A stretch of 26,663 nucleotides of DNA, from positions 1 through 26,663 of the IMG/VR virus record IMGVR_UViG_3300010885_054652; one strand, written 5' to 3'. The DNA is from a virus. Below are positions 7,461-15,272 of this stretch, piece after piece. The notes under the pieces were generated by a model. It was not told the DNA's origin. It saw only the letters and a list, made by a program, of their open reading frames with translations, and ran no database searches. The position numbers were made by a program, and so were the translations under genes. Positions within the stretch are counted from its first letter, which is position 1, and the number at the start of each line of letters is the position of its first letter.

Positions 7461-8057
7461 TTAGCCTACCAGTGTCCCCTCATTGGTTGCTGGGATGGTC
7501 TGCGGCATTATGGTGTTGTCTTGGGTAGCGTTGTCGTAACGTATGGTCAGTTCAATGGTCATTGGGTCGCTGCTGTCATAAGAAAACTGCTCATAGTTTA
7601 CTGTTTCGAGATAGCAGCCTTCAAGATACCAATTCTCAAGAGTATTTTGATTACCGCCATCAAGAGTTTCAAGTATGGTGGTAAACTTGAAGTTTATGCC
7701 AGCCAGTGCTGAGGTTTGATCGAAGTGGTTCATCTGCTTCTGTAGCTGTGCCCCAATCAATGCGCTCACGCTGTTGTTGACATCATCGCGCACGGTTATG
7801 TTGATGCTTTGCCATTCCGGCTTATGCGGGATATACATGATGTTGTTGTAGCTGTGGATAGGTGTGCTGTTGTGCTGGATCTGTGGACGGTTGGCGCTCT
7901 GCACGTTGCGAGTTAGATCAATCGCGTTGCCTGTGGGTCCAAAGTTCTGCATGGTTACCCTAAAGCGATATTTCAGCTTGGGCATCAGTATGCCAAGACC
8001 ACTTTGTCCAGGAGCTACCGGAACTCCAAACTTGCTAAGGGTTGGTTGAAAAGCCAT
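7461..8057 (-). CDS. gp19: Tail tube protein (gp19-like)
   Basis: The 198-residue protein builds the inner tube of the contractile tail. It has the beta-rich order of the family: an opening strand LKYRFRVTMQNFG, an exposed RPQIQHNSTPIHSYNN loop, PHKPEWQSINITVRDD, a helix (VSALIGAQLQKQMNHF), then NTLENWYLEGCYLETVNYEQ and a last strand MTIELTIRYDNA. The frame is open five codons upstream to a TTG, but the ATG at 8057 has GGAG 9 nt before it and a late-promoter-like site 32 nt upstream, so it is chosen. It forms a single-gene late unit with its own promoter and terminator, which fits the high copy number of tube protein. T4 gp19 is 163 aa. Confidence 0.85.
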   Translation of the reverse strand: MAFQPTLSKFGVPVAPGQSGLGILMPKLKYRFRVTMQNFGPTGNAIDLTRNVQSANRPQIQHNSTPIHSYNNIMYIPHKPEWQSINITVRDDVNNSVSALIGAQLQKQMNHFDQTSALAGINFKFTTILETLDGGNQNTLENWYLEGCYLETVNYEQFSYDSSDPMTIELTIRYDNATQDNTIMPQTIPATNEGTLVG

Positions 8058-8088
8058 CGGATGTGTCTCCAATAATTGTTGCTGCCAT

Positions 8089-8096
8089 TATTTATG
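8089..8096 (-). promoter_or_regulatory. Late-promoter-like site CATAAATA before gp19
   Basis: The minus strand reads GGCATAAATAATGGC. The predicted start is near 8083, leaving a leader of about 26 nt that contains the GGAG used by gp19. Confidence 0.6.
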
Positions 8097-8125
8097 CCAG
8101 CCGTCAACGAGAGGATCCTGTGGGC

Positions 8126-8299
8126 CTATTTGGTGCGTAGTAGCAGCTTGACCAGTTCATCTTCCGGTGATGGTTCAGGATGATGCTGGTCCAGCCATTC
8201 CTTTACCTCAACCGTGGTCCGTTTGCCATCAGCAACTAATCTCAGCATTTGTATTGCTTCTTCTAGTTCAAGTTGCAATGATGTGGTTCGTGAGATCAT
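8126..8299 (-). CDS. Small hypothetical protein (57 aa)
   Basis: A short frame begins MISRTTSLQLELEEAIQM and ends DELVKLLLRTK. It is charged and mostly helical (LQLELEEAIQMLRLVADG, then VEVKEWLDQHH), with a Pro/Glu-rich turn. No family is recognised. No good Shine-Dalgarno sequence precedes the ATG at 8299, though AGGG lies farther up, and an internal ATG at codon 18 is an alternative. The codon use and amphipathic pattern look coding. It fills an otherwise empty 340-nt stretch between gp19 and the homing endonuclease and points the same way as gp19. Confidence 0.5.
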   Translation of the reverse strand: MISRTTSLQLELEEAIQMLRLVADGKRTTVEVKEWLDQHHPEPSPEDELVKLLLRTK

Positions 8300-8358
8300 G
8301 ATAGTTTATAGGCTACCCTGGTGTTGAATGCAAATAATTATCTGTGGATTGACATTGG

Positions 8359-8366
8359 TATAAATA
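8359..8366 (+). promoter_or_regulatory. Exact T4 late promoter core TATAAATA
   Basis: The sequence GGTATAAATATATAA has all eight bases of the T4 late consensus and lies 33 nt before the homing endonuclease ATG. The predicted start is near 8372. A TTGACA at 8349 is too close to a TATAAT at 8367 (12-nt spacer) for a good sigma70 promoter. Confidence 0.65.
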
Positions 8367-8398
8367 TATAATAAACTAGAATAGCAAAAGGTAAAACC

Positions 8399-10021
8399 AT
8401 GGCCATAGTTTGTCAGATCTGTAATCAAGAATTTGAAAAATTAGTATCCAGCACACATCTAAAATTTGCTCACAATATATCAAGCAGTGATTACAAGAAA
8501 TTATACGGCAACCTCAGCCTTGCATCAGATGACTATCGTGCCAGTCGCAGTGCTGACCGCAGAGGCGAGAATAACCCAATGTTTGGAAAAAAACATGGCA
8601 CAGAGGCTAAAAACAGCATTTCCCAAAAAAATGCTGGTCGCACTGCCAGTACCAAGGGGCAAAAAATAACCGACGCAACAAAATTAGCCAATATCAGAGA
8701 TGGACACAAACGTAGAGAAGCCTCATATAAAATAACCGGTCATCCGCGCCAAGGTGCTGTGCTATCAGATGAAACCAAATCTAAGATATCAGGCGCTGTT
8801 TCTAGGTATGCTGCCAACAACGCTGATCAGCTCACTGCTAGGGCCAAGAAAATACTAGATACCAAACGCATGAGAAATTACGACTTTGGATCCAGCATGC
8901 GTGGAAGAAGACACAGCAATGATACCAAAGAAAGAATTTCAAAAAGCAGCAAGCTGGTTGCAGAAAGAAAACACCAGGATGCGGTTTTGCGCTGGTTAGA
9001 CAAGATCAAAGCTGCCGGTATCACCTTGCTGGCTATCGATCACGGTAATGCCACATTGCAATGCGATCAATGTGCAAACGTATTCAATCTTACCACCCAA
9101 TACTTTACCAACAGTAAATTTAGCCCTGAAATGTGTGGGATCTGCTATCCCCCTCCCACCAAAAGCCAAGCCGAACTCGAACTGCTGGAATATGTGCGCT
9201 CCATTACATCAGAGATGGTAATCAGTGGTAATAGAAGCCTAATATTCCCATTAGAGCTTGATATCTATATACCAACTCTGCAAATAGCCATTGAATACTG
9301 TGGGCTATGGTGGCACAGTGAGTTGGCGGGTAAGTATCAATCCTATCATATCACCAAGCACGACCTCTGTGCAAACGCAGGGGCCAGATTGATCACCGTA
9401 TTTGAGGATGAGTGGATAAATCGTAATGAAATCGTCAAGTCCAGACTGAGGTCTATAATCTCCAAATCAGCTGAAAAAATCTATGCACGTAAATGTGAAC
9501 TTAGACCGATATCAAACCAAATAGCCAGACAATTCTGTGCCAACCATCACTTACAAGGGGCCGGATCGTCTAGAATTGCCTATGGTTTATATTATAACAC
9601 TGTGTTGGTGTCGGTCATGACATTTACATTGCCAAGTATCGCCAAAGGCAACAGAGTGATTACCCCAAGTACCTGGGAATTGAATAGATTTTGTACGATT
9701 CCAAATACAATCATAACAGGCGGAGCCAGCAGGCTATTTCGGGCATTCACAGATCAGCACCAACCAAATCAGGTGATCAGCTATTCGGATCTGCGGTGGA
9801 ACACAGGCAATGTTTACAATCAATTGGGATTCAAACACGGTGGACGAACCCCTCCGGGATATTGGTATTTTTCCTTGCCCAATCTAGTGAGAACTCATCG
9901 TTTTGCTCTCCGTAAAAACCCAAAGGATGATGCCAACAAAACAGAGTGGGAGAATAGACAAGATCAAGGATACAATCGCATCTGGGACTGTGGCCACGAC
10001 CGATGGAGTTGGTCAAAATGA
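8399..10021 (+). CDS. Free-standing homing endonuclease, EDxHD (Vsr-like) type with NUMOD3 repeats
   Basis: The 540-residue protein has clear modules. An N-terminal MucR/Ros-like zinc finger has C5, C8, H20 and H25, followed by DYKKLYG. Three NUMOD3-like DNA-binding repeats lie near 56-75 (GENNPMFGKKH), 114-133 and 166-185 (GRRHSNDTKERIS). A Cys4 ribbon has C222, C225, C246 and C249. The Vsr/EDxHD nuclease spans about 255-340 with SQAELELLEY (E259), LELDIYIP (D288), AIEYCGLWWHSE (E299, H306) and VFEDEW. A C-terminal domain often paired with this nuclease follows (WELNRFC, YSDLRW, GYWYF). Such enzymes cut phage DNA to spread their own gene. It sits between gp19 and gp18 on the opposite strand, and its DNA is visibly richer in A and AAA/ATA codons than its neighbours, fitting recent arrival. 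AAAGG precedes the ATG. Confidence 0.85.
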   Translation: MAIVCQICNQEFEKLVSSTHLKFAHNISSSDYKKLYGNLSLASDDYRASRSADRRGENNPMFGKKHGTEAKNSISQKNAGRTASTKGQKITDATKLANIRDGHKRREASYKITGHPRQGAVLSDETKSKISGAVSRYAANNADQLTARAKKILDTKRMRNYDFGSSMRGRRHSNDTKERISKSSKLVAERKHQDAVLRWLDKIKAAGITLLAIDHGNATLQCDQCANVFNLTTQYFTNSKFSPEMCGICYPPPTKSQAELELLEYVRSITSEMVISGNRSLIFPLELDIYIPTLQIAIEYCGLWWHSELAGKYQSYHITKHDLCANAGARLITVFEDEWINRNEIVKSRLRSIISKSAEKIYARKCELRPISNQIARQFCANHHLQGAGSSRIAYGLYYNTVLVSVMTFTLPSIAKGNRVITPSTWELNRFCTIPNTIITGGASRLFRAFTDQHQPNQVISYSDLRWNTGNVYNQLGFKHGGRTPPGYWYFSLPNLVRTHRFALRKNPKDDANKTEWENRQDQGYNRIWDCGHDRWSWSK

Positions 10022-10042
10022 TAGGAGGATTTCTCCTCCTAT
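10021..10042. terminator. Hairpin between converging genes
   Basis: ATAGGAGGA and TCCTCCTAT form a perfect 9-bp stem with a TTTC loop. It starts at the last base of the endonuclease stop and lies 12 nt past the sheath gene stop on the other strand. On the minus strand it is followed by CATTTTG, a weak T run, so it more likely ends sheath transcripts. Confidence 0.55.
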
Positions 10043-10053
10043 CAAAATCAACT

Positions 10054-13000
10054 TCAGCCGTTTCTGTTGGCGCCGGGTAGTGGTGCACCCGTGTTTAGAA
10101 TTCGTATTGGAATGTAAATAAATTCAATTGCTTTCTCAGGTTTGATTGCTATGTCAATCCACAGTTCATTTGCATCTATGCGTGCAGGAGTATTATTGGT
10201 AGGGTCGCATACCACAGCAAAGTCATACAATGCACGCAAACTAACCAAGTTACCCAAGAAGCTGGTGAACGTTGATGTGACCGCTTTTTGTGTCTGGATA
10301 TCATTCAGTTCAAAGAGGAACGGTTTGGCTAGGTTGTCCAACTGGTAGTTTAGGTAGCAAATCAGCCTGCTGACATTGACTCGATCGCGTGCTTCTGACA
10401 GTGCATCCAGTGTCTTCTGACCATATATCACCAATCCCCTGTTTGGTATGTAGGCGATTGGATTGATCTTGTTGGTATACAACACGTCACGCTGTCCTTG
10501 GTTCAGCTGAACTGGCTGATATGTGCCATCAGCCTGTAGATATCCGACCGAGTTGATACCAATCACAATGCCACGGTTGAAACCAGCTGGTGCAAACCAT
10601 GGGTATGCAACTTGGTCATTGTAGGCATATGTACGCAATGCCATGTGGCTTGGCGGTACCAATACGAAAGTGCCGTCTAGGTTTGTGCCAAGGCCCCAAG
10701 GATAATACAGAGCAGTGTATGGGTCGCCGTTGTAGGTAAGAGCAAGATCGCCCGTGTAGCTGGCATTTGCCGCATTTGTGGCCCAGTTCTGGATGGTTGT
10801 ACCATCTGGTTGTAGGCGTGCTGGTGTATCACCGATCACAAATGCAACGTTCTTGATATCCTGGTTCAGCAGGCCCATCTCAGGCAGTACCTCTGGATAA
10901 CCGGGCGCAGCAATGAGATTGAAGAACACGTTTTCGCTGCGTATCTCCTGGTTGCTGGCCAACTGTGCGTTGATAGCCTCTACTACGATGATGCGCTGCG
11001 ATTCATGACCCATGTATGGGCTGCCATCCGGCTTGTTGCCGCTGGCGGTTACCCAGGTATCAATGGGATATACGCTCTGTCCAGCATTGGCTGGAAAGTA
11101 GTTCTTGGTCCACTTCTTGACGTTGTTGGTGCTGTAACGTGTGTTGAACAGCAGCATGCCACGAGGGTACAGTTCGGCGTTGGGAGCATCGCTATCAACG
11201 GACGGAGCCACTTGGCCTGCTGTCCTGTTCATGGCCGCAGGCGTTTGGCTGCCATTTATGGTACCATCTGCTGTCCAGCGTGCATCCTCAAAAATTATAC
11301 CTGCTGGGCTGCTGTGATCAGTATTGTCAATCAGCGTCCATGAGCTGGTAGCAGCGGTATATCTATTGAGAGTTGGATAGCCTGGGTTGCTGCTGTCCAA
11401 CCATATGTCATAATCAACCAAGGCATTGCCGTTGCTCTGTGTAAGAGGTTGGCTACCATCTATTATCACGCCATTGGGATCGGTTGCAGGATAAACATTG
11501 CCATATGCTTGCCAGATCTGACCAGTGCCAACCATCATATCCACACGCAGGTGAGTGTTATACCAGTAGGTACCATTGGCCGGGGCGCCAGTTGGGCTAG
11601 TTGGGCTGGCCGTATAGGTGTTGAGTGCGTCAGGCCCACTCAGTGGTGCCCATGTGGTGCCGTACCACCTGTAGATCACAAAGTTTGCCTCTGGAGGTGT
11701 ATCATCATCGTTGTTGAAGCGTATGTAGATACTGCCAACGGCGCGCGAGGCACCAAATGCCATGTTTGCGATTTGATCTGCTGTCTGAGACATCTGGCTG
11801 GGCACCGTCACCTCGCTGGTATCGCCTGGTCCATACAGAGGAATGGTGCCTGTGTTGGGTACCGTGTTCAATGGAGTCCACACACCACCAATGTATTCTT
11901 TGAATGCCCAGCTGGCGCCGCGATTGGCAACATCAGTGTTTATCCAAACATTGTTGGCTGCCAATTCTGGCAGCTGGCTTGGCACCTGGAGATCAAACTG
12001 GTAACCGCGATATGTAAGCCTGCGGCCAAATGTCCAACCAGTCTTGATACCCATGGTGTTTAGAGCCGTTCCGCTTACGTCTGCGAGAATGAAATTGGTA
12101 CCGTTGGTGTTGGTAATGGTCAATATCTTGCCATTGGCTACGGCCTTGATCGGACCAGCAGCAGTTGCATTGAGATAACCAACCGCACTTGCGTTGATAG
12201 CATCAGCTATACCGCTTACATTGGTATTTGGAGTAGCTGGATTGCCCTGTGGCACATAGATCGTTGCTGGTCCTGTACCTGGATCAATTGTGAATGAGTC
12301 ACCGCTCAAGTTACCGGGGGTTAGGTTCACCAACAGATTGTTGTCCCCAACACCTGTCAATGCTGTTGTGGATGCTGGGTTGGATGGATATGCAGTATAA
12401 TCACCTGACTCCACGCTGGGACCGTATGTTGTATCAGCTGTGTTGAAGGTAATTGCTGCCACTCCCCACACAATGTTGATGGTTACCTGGCTAACGGTTG
12501 TCAACACACCATTCCTGTAGACCTTGACATTGCTGTCTGTGGTAGTAAAGCTGAGGTTCGGATTGGCCCCGCTGAAATCGCCCGGGCGGGCGCTGGCATT
12601 GTCAGCTGGATTCACATAGAGAGTTGGTGTATTGCCAACGCCTACATGTGTGAAGTACATGATCACTGGACTGTTGAAATGCGTGCTGCCATTGCCATAT
12701 TGTATGATATCGCCGTTTTGAAGGTTTCCTTCACTGCTGGCAAATGCTGCGCTGGTTACCTGTACGTTGGTAACAACGCCAACGCTTGATGGTGAACCAC
12801 CAACTATTTGTATATGATCGCCTGGGTTATAGCCCCCGCCTGCCTGTGCAAGGCCTGCTGGCACCGCGCTGGCAGTGTAAAGGTGTGTTGTGCTGAATCT
12901 AGGTGCGCTGTTGGTGCTGGTTACGCTACCAAAGTAATGCTGGTTGGTGGCAACTCCCAGCGCGGCCCAAATATCTTGTGGTGCAAGATTGAGGTTTACC

Positions 13001-14385
13001 ACGCTATGCAACCAGATGTCAGTGCCATCATAGTTGGTGATATTGAAATACAACAGGTTGCCACGCTGTGAAGTGCTGGCAACCGCATTGAGACCAGCGG
13101 TTTTCATTGCGGTATTCACTGTTGTGACAAATGAGTTTACCGTGGTCCCCGTGGCAGTAACGGTCACAGGCGCTGCCGTACCGATCTGTATCTGAACGCT
13201 TGCTCCAATGCTGATAACTGCGTTGGTAGCCCCGTGGCCCTTGGTGCCCGCAACAACACGAGGTGCTGCTGGGATCCACCCAAAACCTGGATAGTTTGCT
13301 TCTGAGCTACCAACCAGATACCACCAAGCCTTGGTACCAAGATCGGTTGTTGTTGTGATTTTTTCAAATATCTTGTTGCGAACGATGCCATCATTTGGAT
13401 CAGCACTGATCAGATCAATTGCATAATTGCCGCTGGTGCCATATCCATTGGCAGGGAAGATGTAATTCTTAGGAGTGCCAGTTGGGTTCATATCTGCATC
13501 AAAAAAGTTCAGAGCAGTGAGGACTTCTGTGTGGGTATTAGTGAGATCAATTGCAGTGTTTGGATTGCTGTTGACGATACGCAGGCTGTAAACCGTTGCA
13601 GAGTATGTAGCGGTATTGCCCTGAAGTGCTTCATGGCGCGCAAATATAAGCGCGGTGATACCAGCAGTGCTGAGAGTGGTGTTGGCATTGATCTTGCTTA
13701 CGATGGTGTTCAATGTATCTGGTTTTGCCGCAGCTGGACCATATATGTTCAGCGTAACACCATTTATGGCCAGCGCCCGAGCGGCGGTACCAGTTATAAC
13801 ATCAAACACCGCATCAGCATCAAGTATGGGTGTAGCAGTGCTGGACCCCATAACAAATGTCTCGAGATGTGATGTGCTGGTGATCTTTATTGGAGCTTCT
13901 GCTGTCCATGCATAGGCTGGATTGGACTGGCCGTTGCTGCGGAAAAGTCCAAAGGCTGTGTTGGCAGTGTCAAGCCAGTACTGTCCTTGCACAGTGGCCC
14001 CGGACGGAGCCATCGTGCTGGGAGCCAGCTGGCCGAGGTCAACGTCAGCACGCAGCACATATGCGGTATTGGCAATTCCCAGATACTCATAAGCAGCGAA
14101 CAGACCAGATTCGTTCAATTCATTGTCATATTGCACGCTACCGGCCACGCTATAGAACTTTGGATTACCAAACTTCTGTAGCAGAGCTCGCTGGCTGGTA
14201 ATCAGCTGTAGCTGACCAGCGCTTGACGACACCGTTCCAGATGCCAGGGCAGTGGTGCTGCCGGATTGATATTTGTTGCTGGCGGTTGCGATCAGCAGCA
14301 GCGGAACCGTGCCTTGACCGGCGGTAGCATAGAAGCTTTCGTCGGTTACAGATACCGATACGCCGGGTGAAACTAGAGTGGCCAT
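10054..14385 (-). CDS. gp18: Tail sheath protein (gp18-like), very large
   Basis: This contractile sheath subunit has 1443 residues against 659 in T4. The N terminus (MATLVSPGVSVSVTDES, then VPLLLIATA and FAAYEYLGIANTAYVLRADV) and the C-terminal 320 residues (RIIVVEAINAQLAS, NRGLVIYGQKTL, NVSRLICYLNYQL, IKPEKAIEFIYIPIRI) are the conserved sheath core. Between about 115 and 1120 lies an insertion with at least three modules of the form ING/IGT..., INA..., NGK-x-L-x-I, G-x-x-I (about 195-294, 391-478, 696-780), like bacterial hook-IN motifs. These are followed by Trp-rich W-x-D repeats (YDIWLDSSNPGYPTLNRY, 992-1009) known in other marine T4-like sheaths. The insertion probably sits on the tail surface. 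GAGG precedes the ATG, and a late-promoter-like site lies 33 nt upstream. Confidence 0.93.
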   Translation of the reverse strand: MATLVSPGVSVSVTDESFYATAGQGTVPLLLIATASNKYQSGSTTALASGTVSSSAGQLQLITSQRALLQKFGNPKFYSVAGSVQYDNELNESGLFAAYEYLGIANTAYVLRADVDLGQLAPSTMAPSGATVQGQYWLDTANTAFGLFRSNGQSNPAYAWTAEAPIKITSTSHLETFVMGSSTATPILDADAVFDVITGTAARALAINGVTLNIYGPAAAKPDTLNTIVSKINANTTLSTAGITALIFARHEALQGNTATYSATVYSLRIVNSNPNTAIDLTNTHTEVLTALNFFDADMNPTGTPKNYIFPANGYGTSGNYAIDLISADPNDGIVRNKIFEKITTTTDLGTKAWWYLVGSSEANYPGFGWIPAAPRVVAGTKGHGATNAVISIGASVQIQIGTAAPVTVTATGTTVNSFVTTVNTAMKTAGLNAVASTSQRGNLLYFNITNYDGTDIWLHSVVNLNLAPQDIWAALGVATNQHYFGSVTSTNSAPRFSTTHLYTASAVPAGLAQAGGGYNPGDHIQIVGGSPSSVGVVTNVQVTSAAFASSEGNLQNGDIIQYGNGSTHFNSPVIMYFTHVGVGNTPTLYVNPADNASARPGDFSGANPNLSFTTTDSNVKVYRNGVLTTVSQVTINIVWGVAAITFNTADTTYGPSVESGDYTAYPSNPASTTALTGVGDNNLLVNLTPGNLSGDSFTIDPGTGPATIYVPQGNPATPNTNVSGIADAINASAVGYLNATAAGPIKAVANGKILTITNTNGTNFILADVSGTALNTMGIKTGWTFGRRLTYRGYQFDLQVPSQLPELAANNVWINTDVANRGASWAFKEYIGGVWTPLNTVPNTGTIPLYGPGDTSEVTVPSQMSQTADQIANMAFGASRAVGSIYIRFNNDDDTPPEANFVIYRWYGTTWAPLSGPDALNTYTASPTSPTGAPANGTYWYNTHLRVDMMVGTGQIWQAYGNVYPATDPNGVIIDGSQPLTQSNGNALVDYDIWLDSSNPGYPTLNRYTAATSSWTLIDNTDHSSPAGIIFEDARWTADGTINGSQTPAAMNRTAGQVAPSVDSDAPNAELYPRGMLLFNTRYSTNNVKKWTKNYFPANAGQSVYPIDTWVTASGNKPDGSPYMGHESQRIIVVEAINAQLASNQEIRSENVFFNLIAAPGYPEVLPEMGLLNQDIKNVAFVIGDTPARLQPDGTTIQNWATNAANASYTGDLALTYNGDPYTALYYPWGLGTNLDGTFVLVPPSHMALRTYAYNDQVAYPWFAPAGFNRGIVIGINSVGYLQADGTYQPVQLNQGQRDVLYTNKINPIAYIPNRGLVIYGQKTLDALSEARDRVNVSRLICYLNYQLDNLAKPFLFELNDIQTQKAVTSTFTSFLGNLVSLRALYDFAVVCDPTNNTPARIDANELWIDIAIKPEKAIEFIYIPIRILNTGAPLPGANRNG

Positions 14386-14417
14386 TTGTTACCTCATGGA
14401 AAATGTATATTGCCAGT

Positions 14418-14425
14418 TATTTATG
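14418..14425 (-). promoter_or_regulatory. Late-promoter-like site CATAAATA before gp18
   Basis: The minus strand reads GCCATAAATAACTGGC, sharing CATAAATAACTGG exactly with the site at 4997. The predicted start is near 14412, giving a 27-nt leader with GAGGT. Confidence 0.65.
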
Positions 14426-14479
14426 GCAGCCAGATGAAATCCCCTTGATTTCTGCCATGGTGTTCCTGCAGACTTAGGC

Positions 14480-15082
14480 ATGTTCACACACAAGATAATA
14501 GGCGTGCTTGGTTTCATAGGATCAGGCAAGGGCACCGTAGGAACCCATTTGGTTCGATCTCATGGGTTCACTGCAATGAGCTTTGCAGGTAACCTCAAGG
14601 ACGCTGCGTCTGCAATTTTTGGATGGCCGCGACACTTGCTCGAGGGAGATACGATCGAAAGCAGGCACTGGCGTGACTGTCCAGATGAGTTCTGGAGCCA
14701 TAAGATGCAGAGAGAGGTAACTCCTCGCTGGGTCCTACAGCATCTAGGAACCGATGTTTTACGTCGTCAGTTCTTTGACGATATTTGGATGGCCGGGCTA
14801 GAGCGAAAGATACTGGGCTCAACCGGTCCAGTGGTCATAACTGATGTGCGATTCCCCAACGAGGTCAAGATGCTTGGTGCCATGGGTGCCGGATTCATAT
14901 GGGTTAGGCGGAATCCGGAACCCCAGTGGGCCTCACAAGCTATCACCGATCCCAGCTCTATGCGGGCTCGCAGCGACGTACACCCAAGCGAATACGAATG
15001 GATAGGTGCCGGAGATTACCAAATGATCTGGAACGATGGCAGCTTGGACCAGCTTTACTCGAGGATTGATCTCTGCATCTAG
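14480..15082 (+). CDS. gp1: Deoxynucleoside monophosphate kinase (gp1-like)
   Basis: The 200-residue kinase phosphorylates dNMPs to dNDPs to feed phage DNA synthesis. The P-loop GFIGSGKGTV is at 11-20. AGNLKDAASAIFGWPRHLLEG, PRWVLQHLGTDVLR and VVITDVRFPNEV are typical of phage dNMP kinases, the last being the substrate-side DVRF motif. T4 gp1 is 241 aa, so this version is somewhat short at the C terminus. It is divergent from the sheath gene and has a poor Shine-Dalgarno match (AGG is only 1 nt from the ATG). No clear promoter is visible. In T4, gene 1 lies next to genes 3, 2 and 4; here it is apart from gp4. Confidence 0.85.
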   Translation: MFTHKIIGVLGFIGSGKGTVGTHLVRSHGFTAMSFAGNLKDAASAIFGWPRHLLEGDTIESRHWRDCPDEFWSHKMQREVTPRWVLQHLGTDVLRRQFFDDIWMAGLERKILGSTGPVVITDVRFPNEVKMLGAMGAGFIWVRRNPEPQWASQAITDPSSMRARSDVHPSEYEWIGAGDYQMIWNDGSLDQLYSRIDLCI

Positions 15083-15172
15083 ACAGCGTAATCTGCTTGA
15101 GTGGTAGCGCCAATCTCCACCATGTTGATTTTTGCAGTATAGAGGCAGATTCAGGGCTTTGTCTAGCCCGCA

Positions 15173-15200
15173 TTGACGCATCCTAGGGCTGCGCTATAGT
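15173..15200 (+). promoter_or_regulatory. Sigma70-type promoter before the membrane protein
   Basis: TTGACG (15173-15178) and TATAGT (15195-15200) are 16 nt apart, each one base from consensus. The predicted start is near 15207, giving a leader of about 65 nt. The 190-nt stretch 15083-15272 holds this promoter, a small GGGCT/AGCCC hairpin (15154-15169) and the leader inverted repeat, and no gene that I can see. Confidence 0.7.
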
Positions 15201-15217
15201 TGTGATAGTACTAGAAC

Positions 15218-15259
15218 AAAACTTTTCACTGAAGAAAACTAAAATAAAAGTGAAGTTTT
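15218..15259 (+). promoter_or_regulatory. Inverted repeat in the 5' leader, next to the ribosome binding site
   Basis: AAAACTTTTCACT (15218-15230) can pair with AGTGAAGTTTT (15249-15259), leaving a two-base bulge. The stem would end directly before GAGGAG (15261-15266). It may stabilise the mRNA 5' end or keep the ribosome site open. This is inference from structure only. Confidence 0.45.
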
Positions 15260-15272
15260 CGAGGAGCCAAAA

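Noticed and set aside
8349-8372. TTGACA ... TATAAT pair as a sigma70 promoter for the homing endonuclease
   Set aside because: The spacer is only 12 nt; the exact late core TATAAATA in the same place explains the site better.
10112-10122. GTAAATAAATTC on the plus strand as a late promoter
   Set aside because: It lies in the 3' end of the sheath gene with no plus-strand gene after it.
11449-12063. Plus-strand frame of 204 codons inside the sheath gene
   Set aside because: It is the shadow of a strongly supported sheath reading frame, rich in Cys, His and Trp as expected for antisense of Gly/Thr/Ala codons.
15083-15172. tRNA or small RNA gene between gp1 and the membrane protein
   Set aside because: No cloverleaf or T-loop sequence is present; only a 5-bp hairpin is visible.
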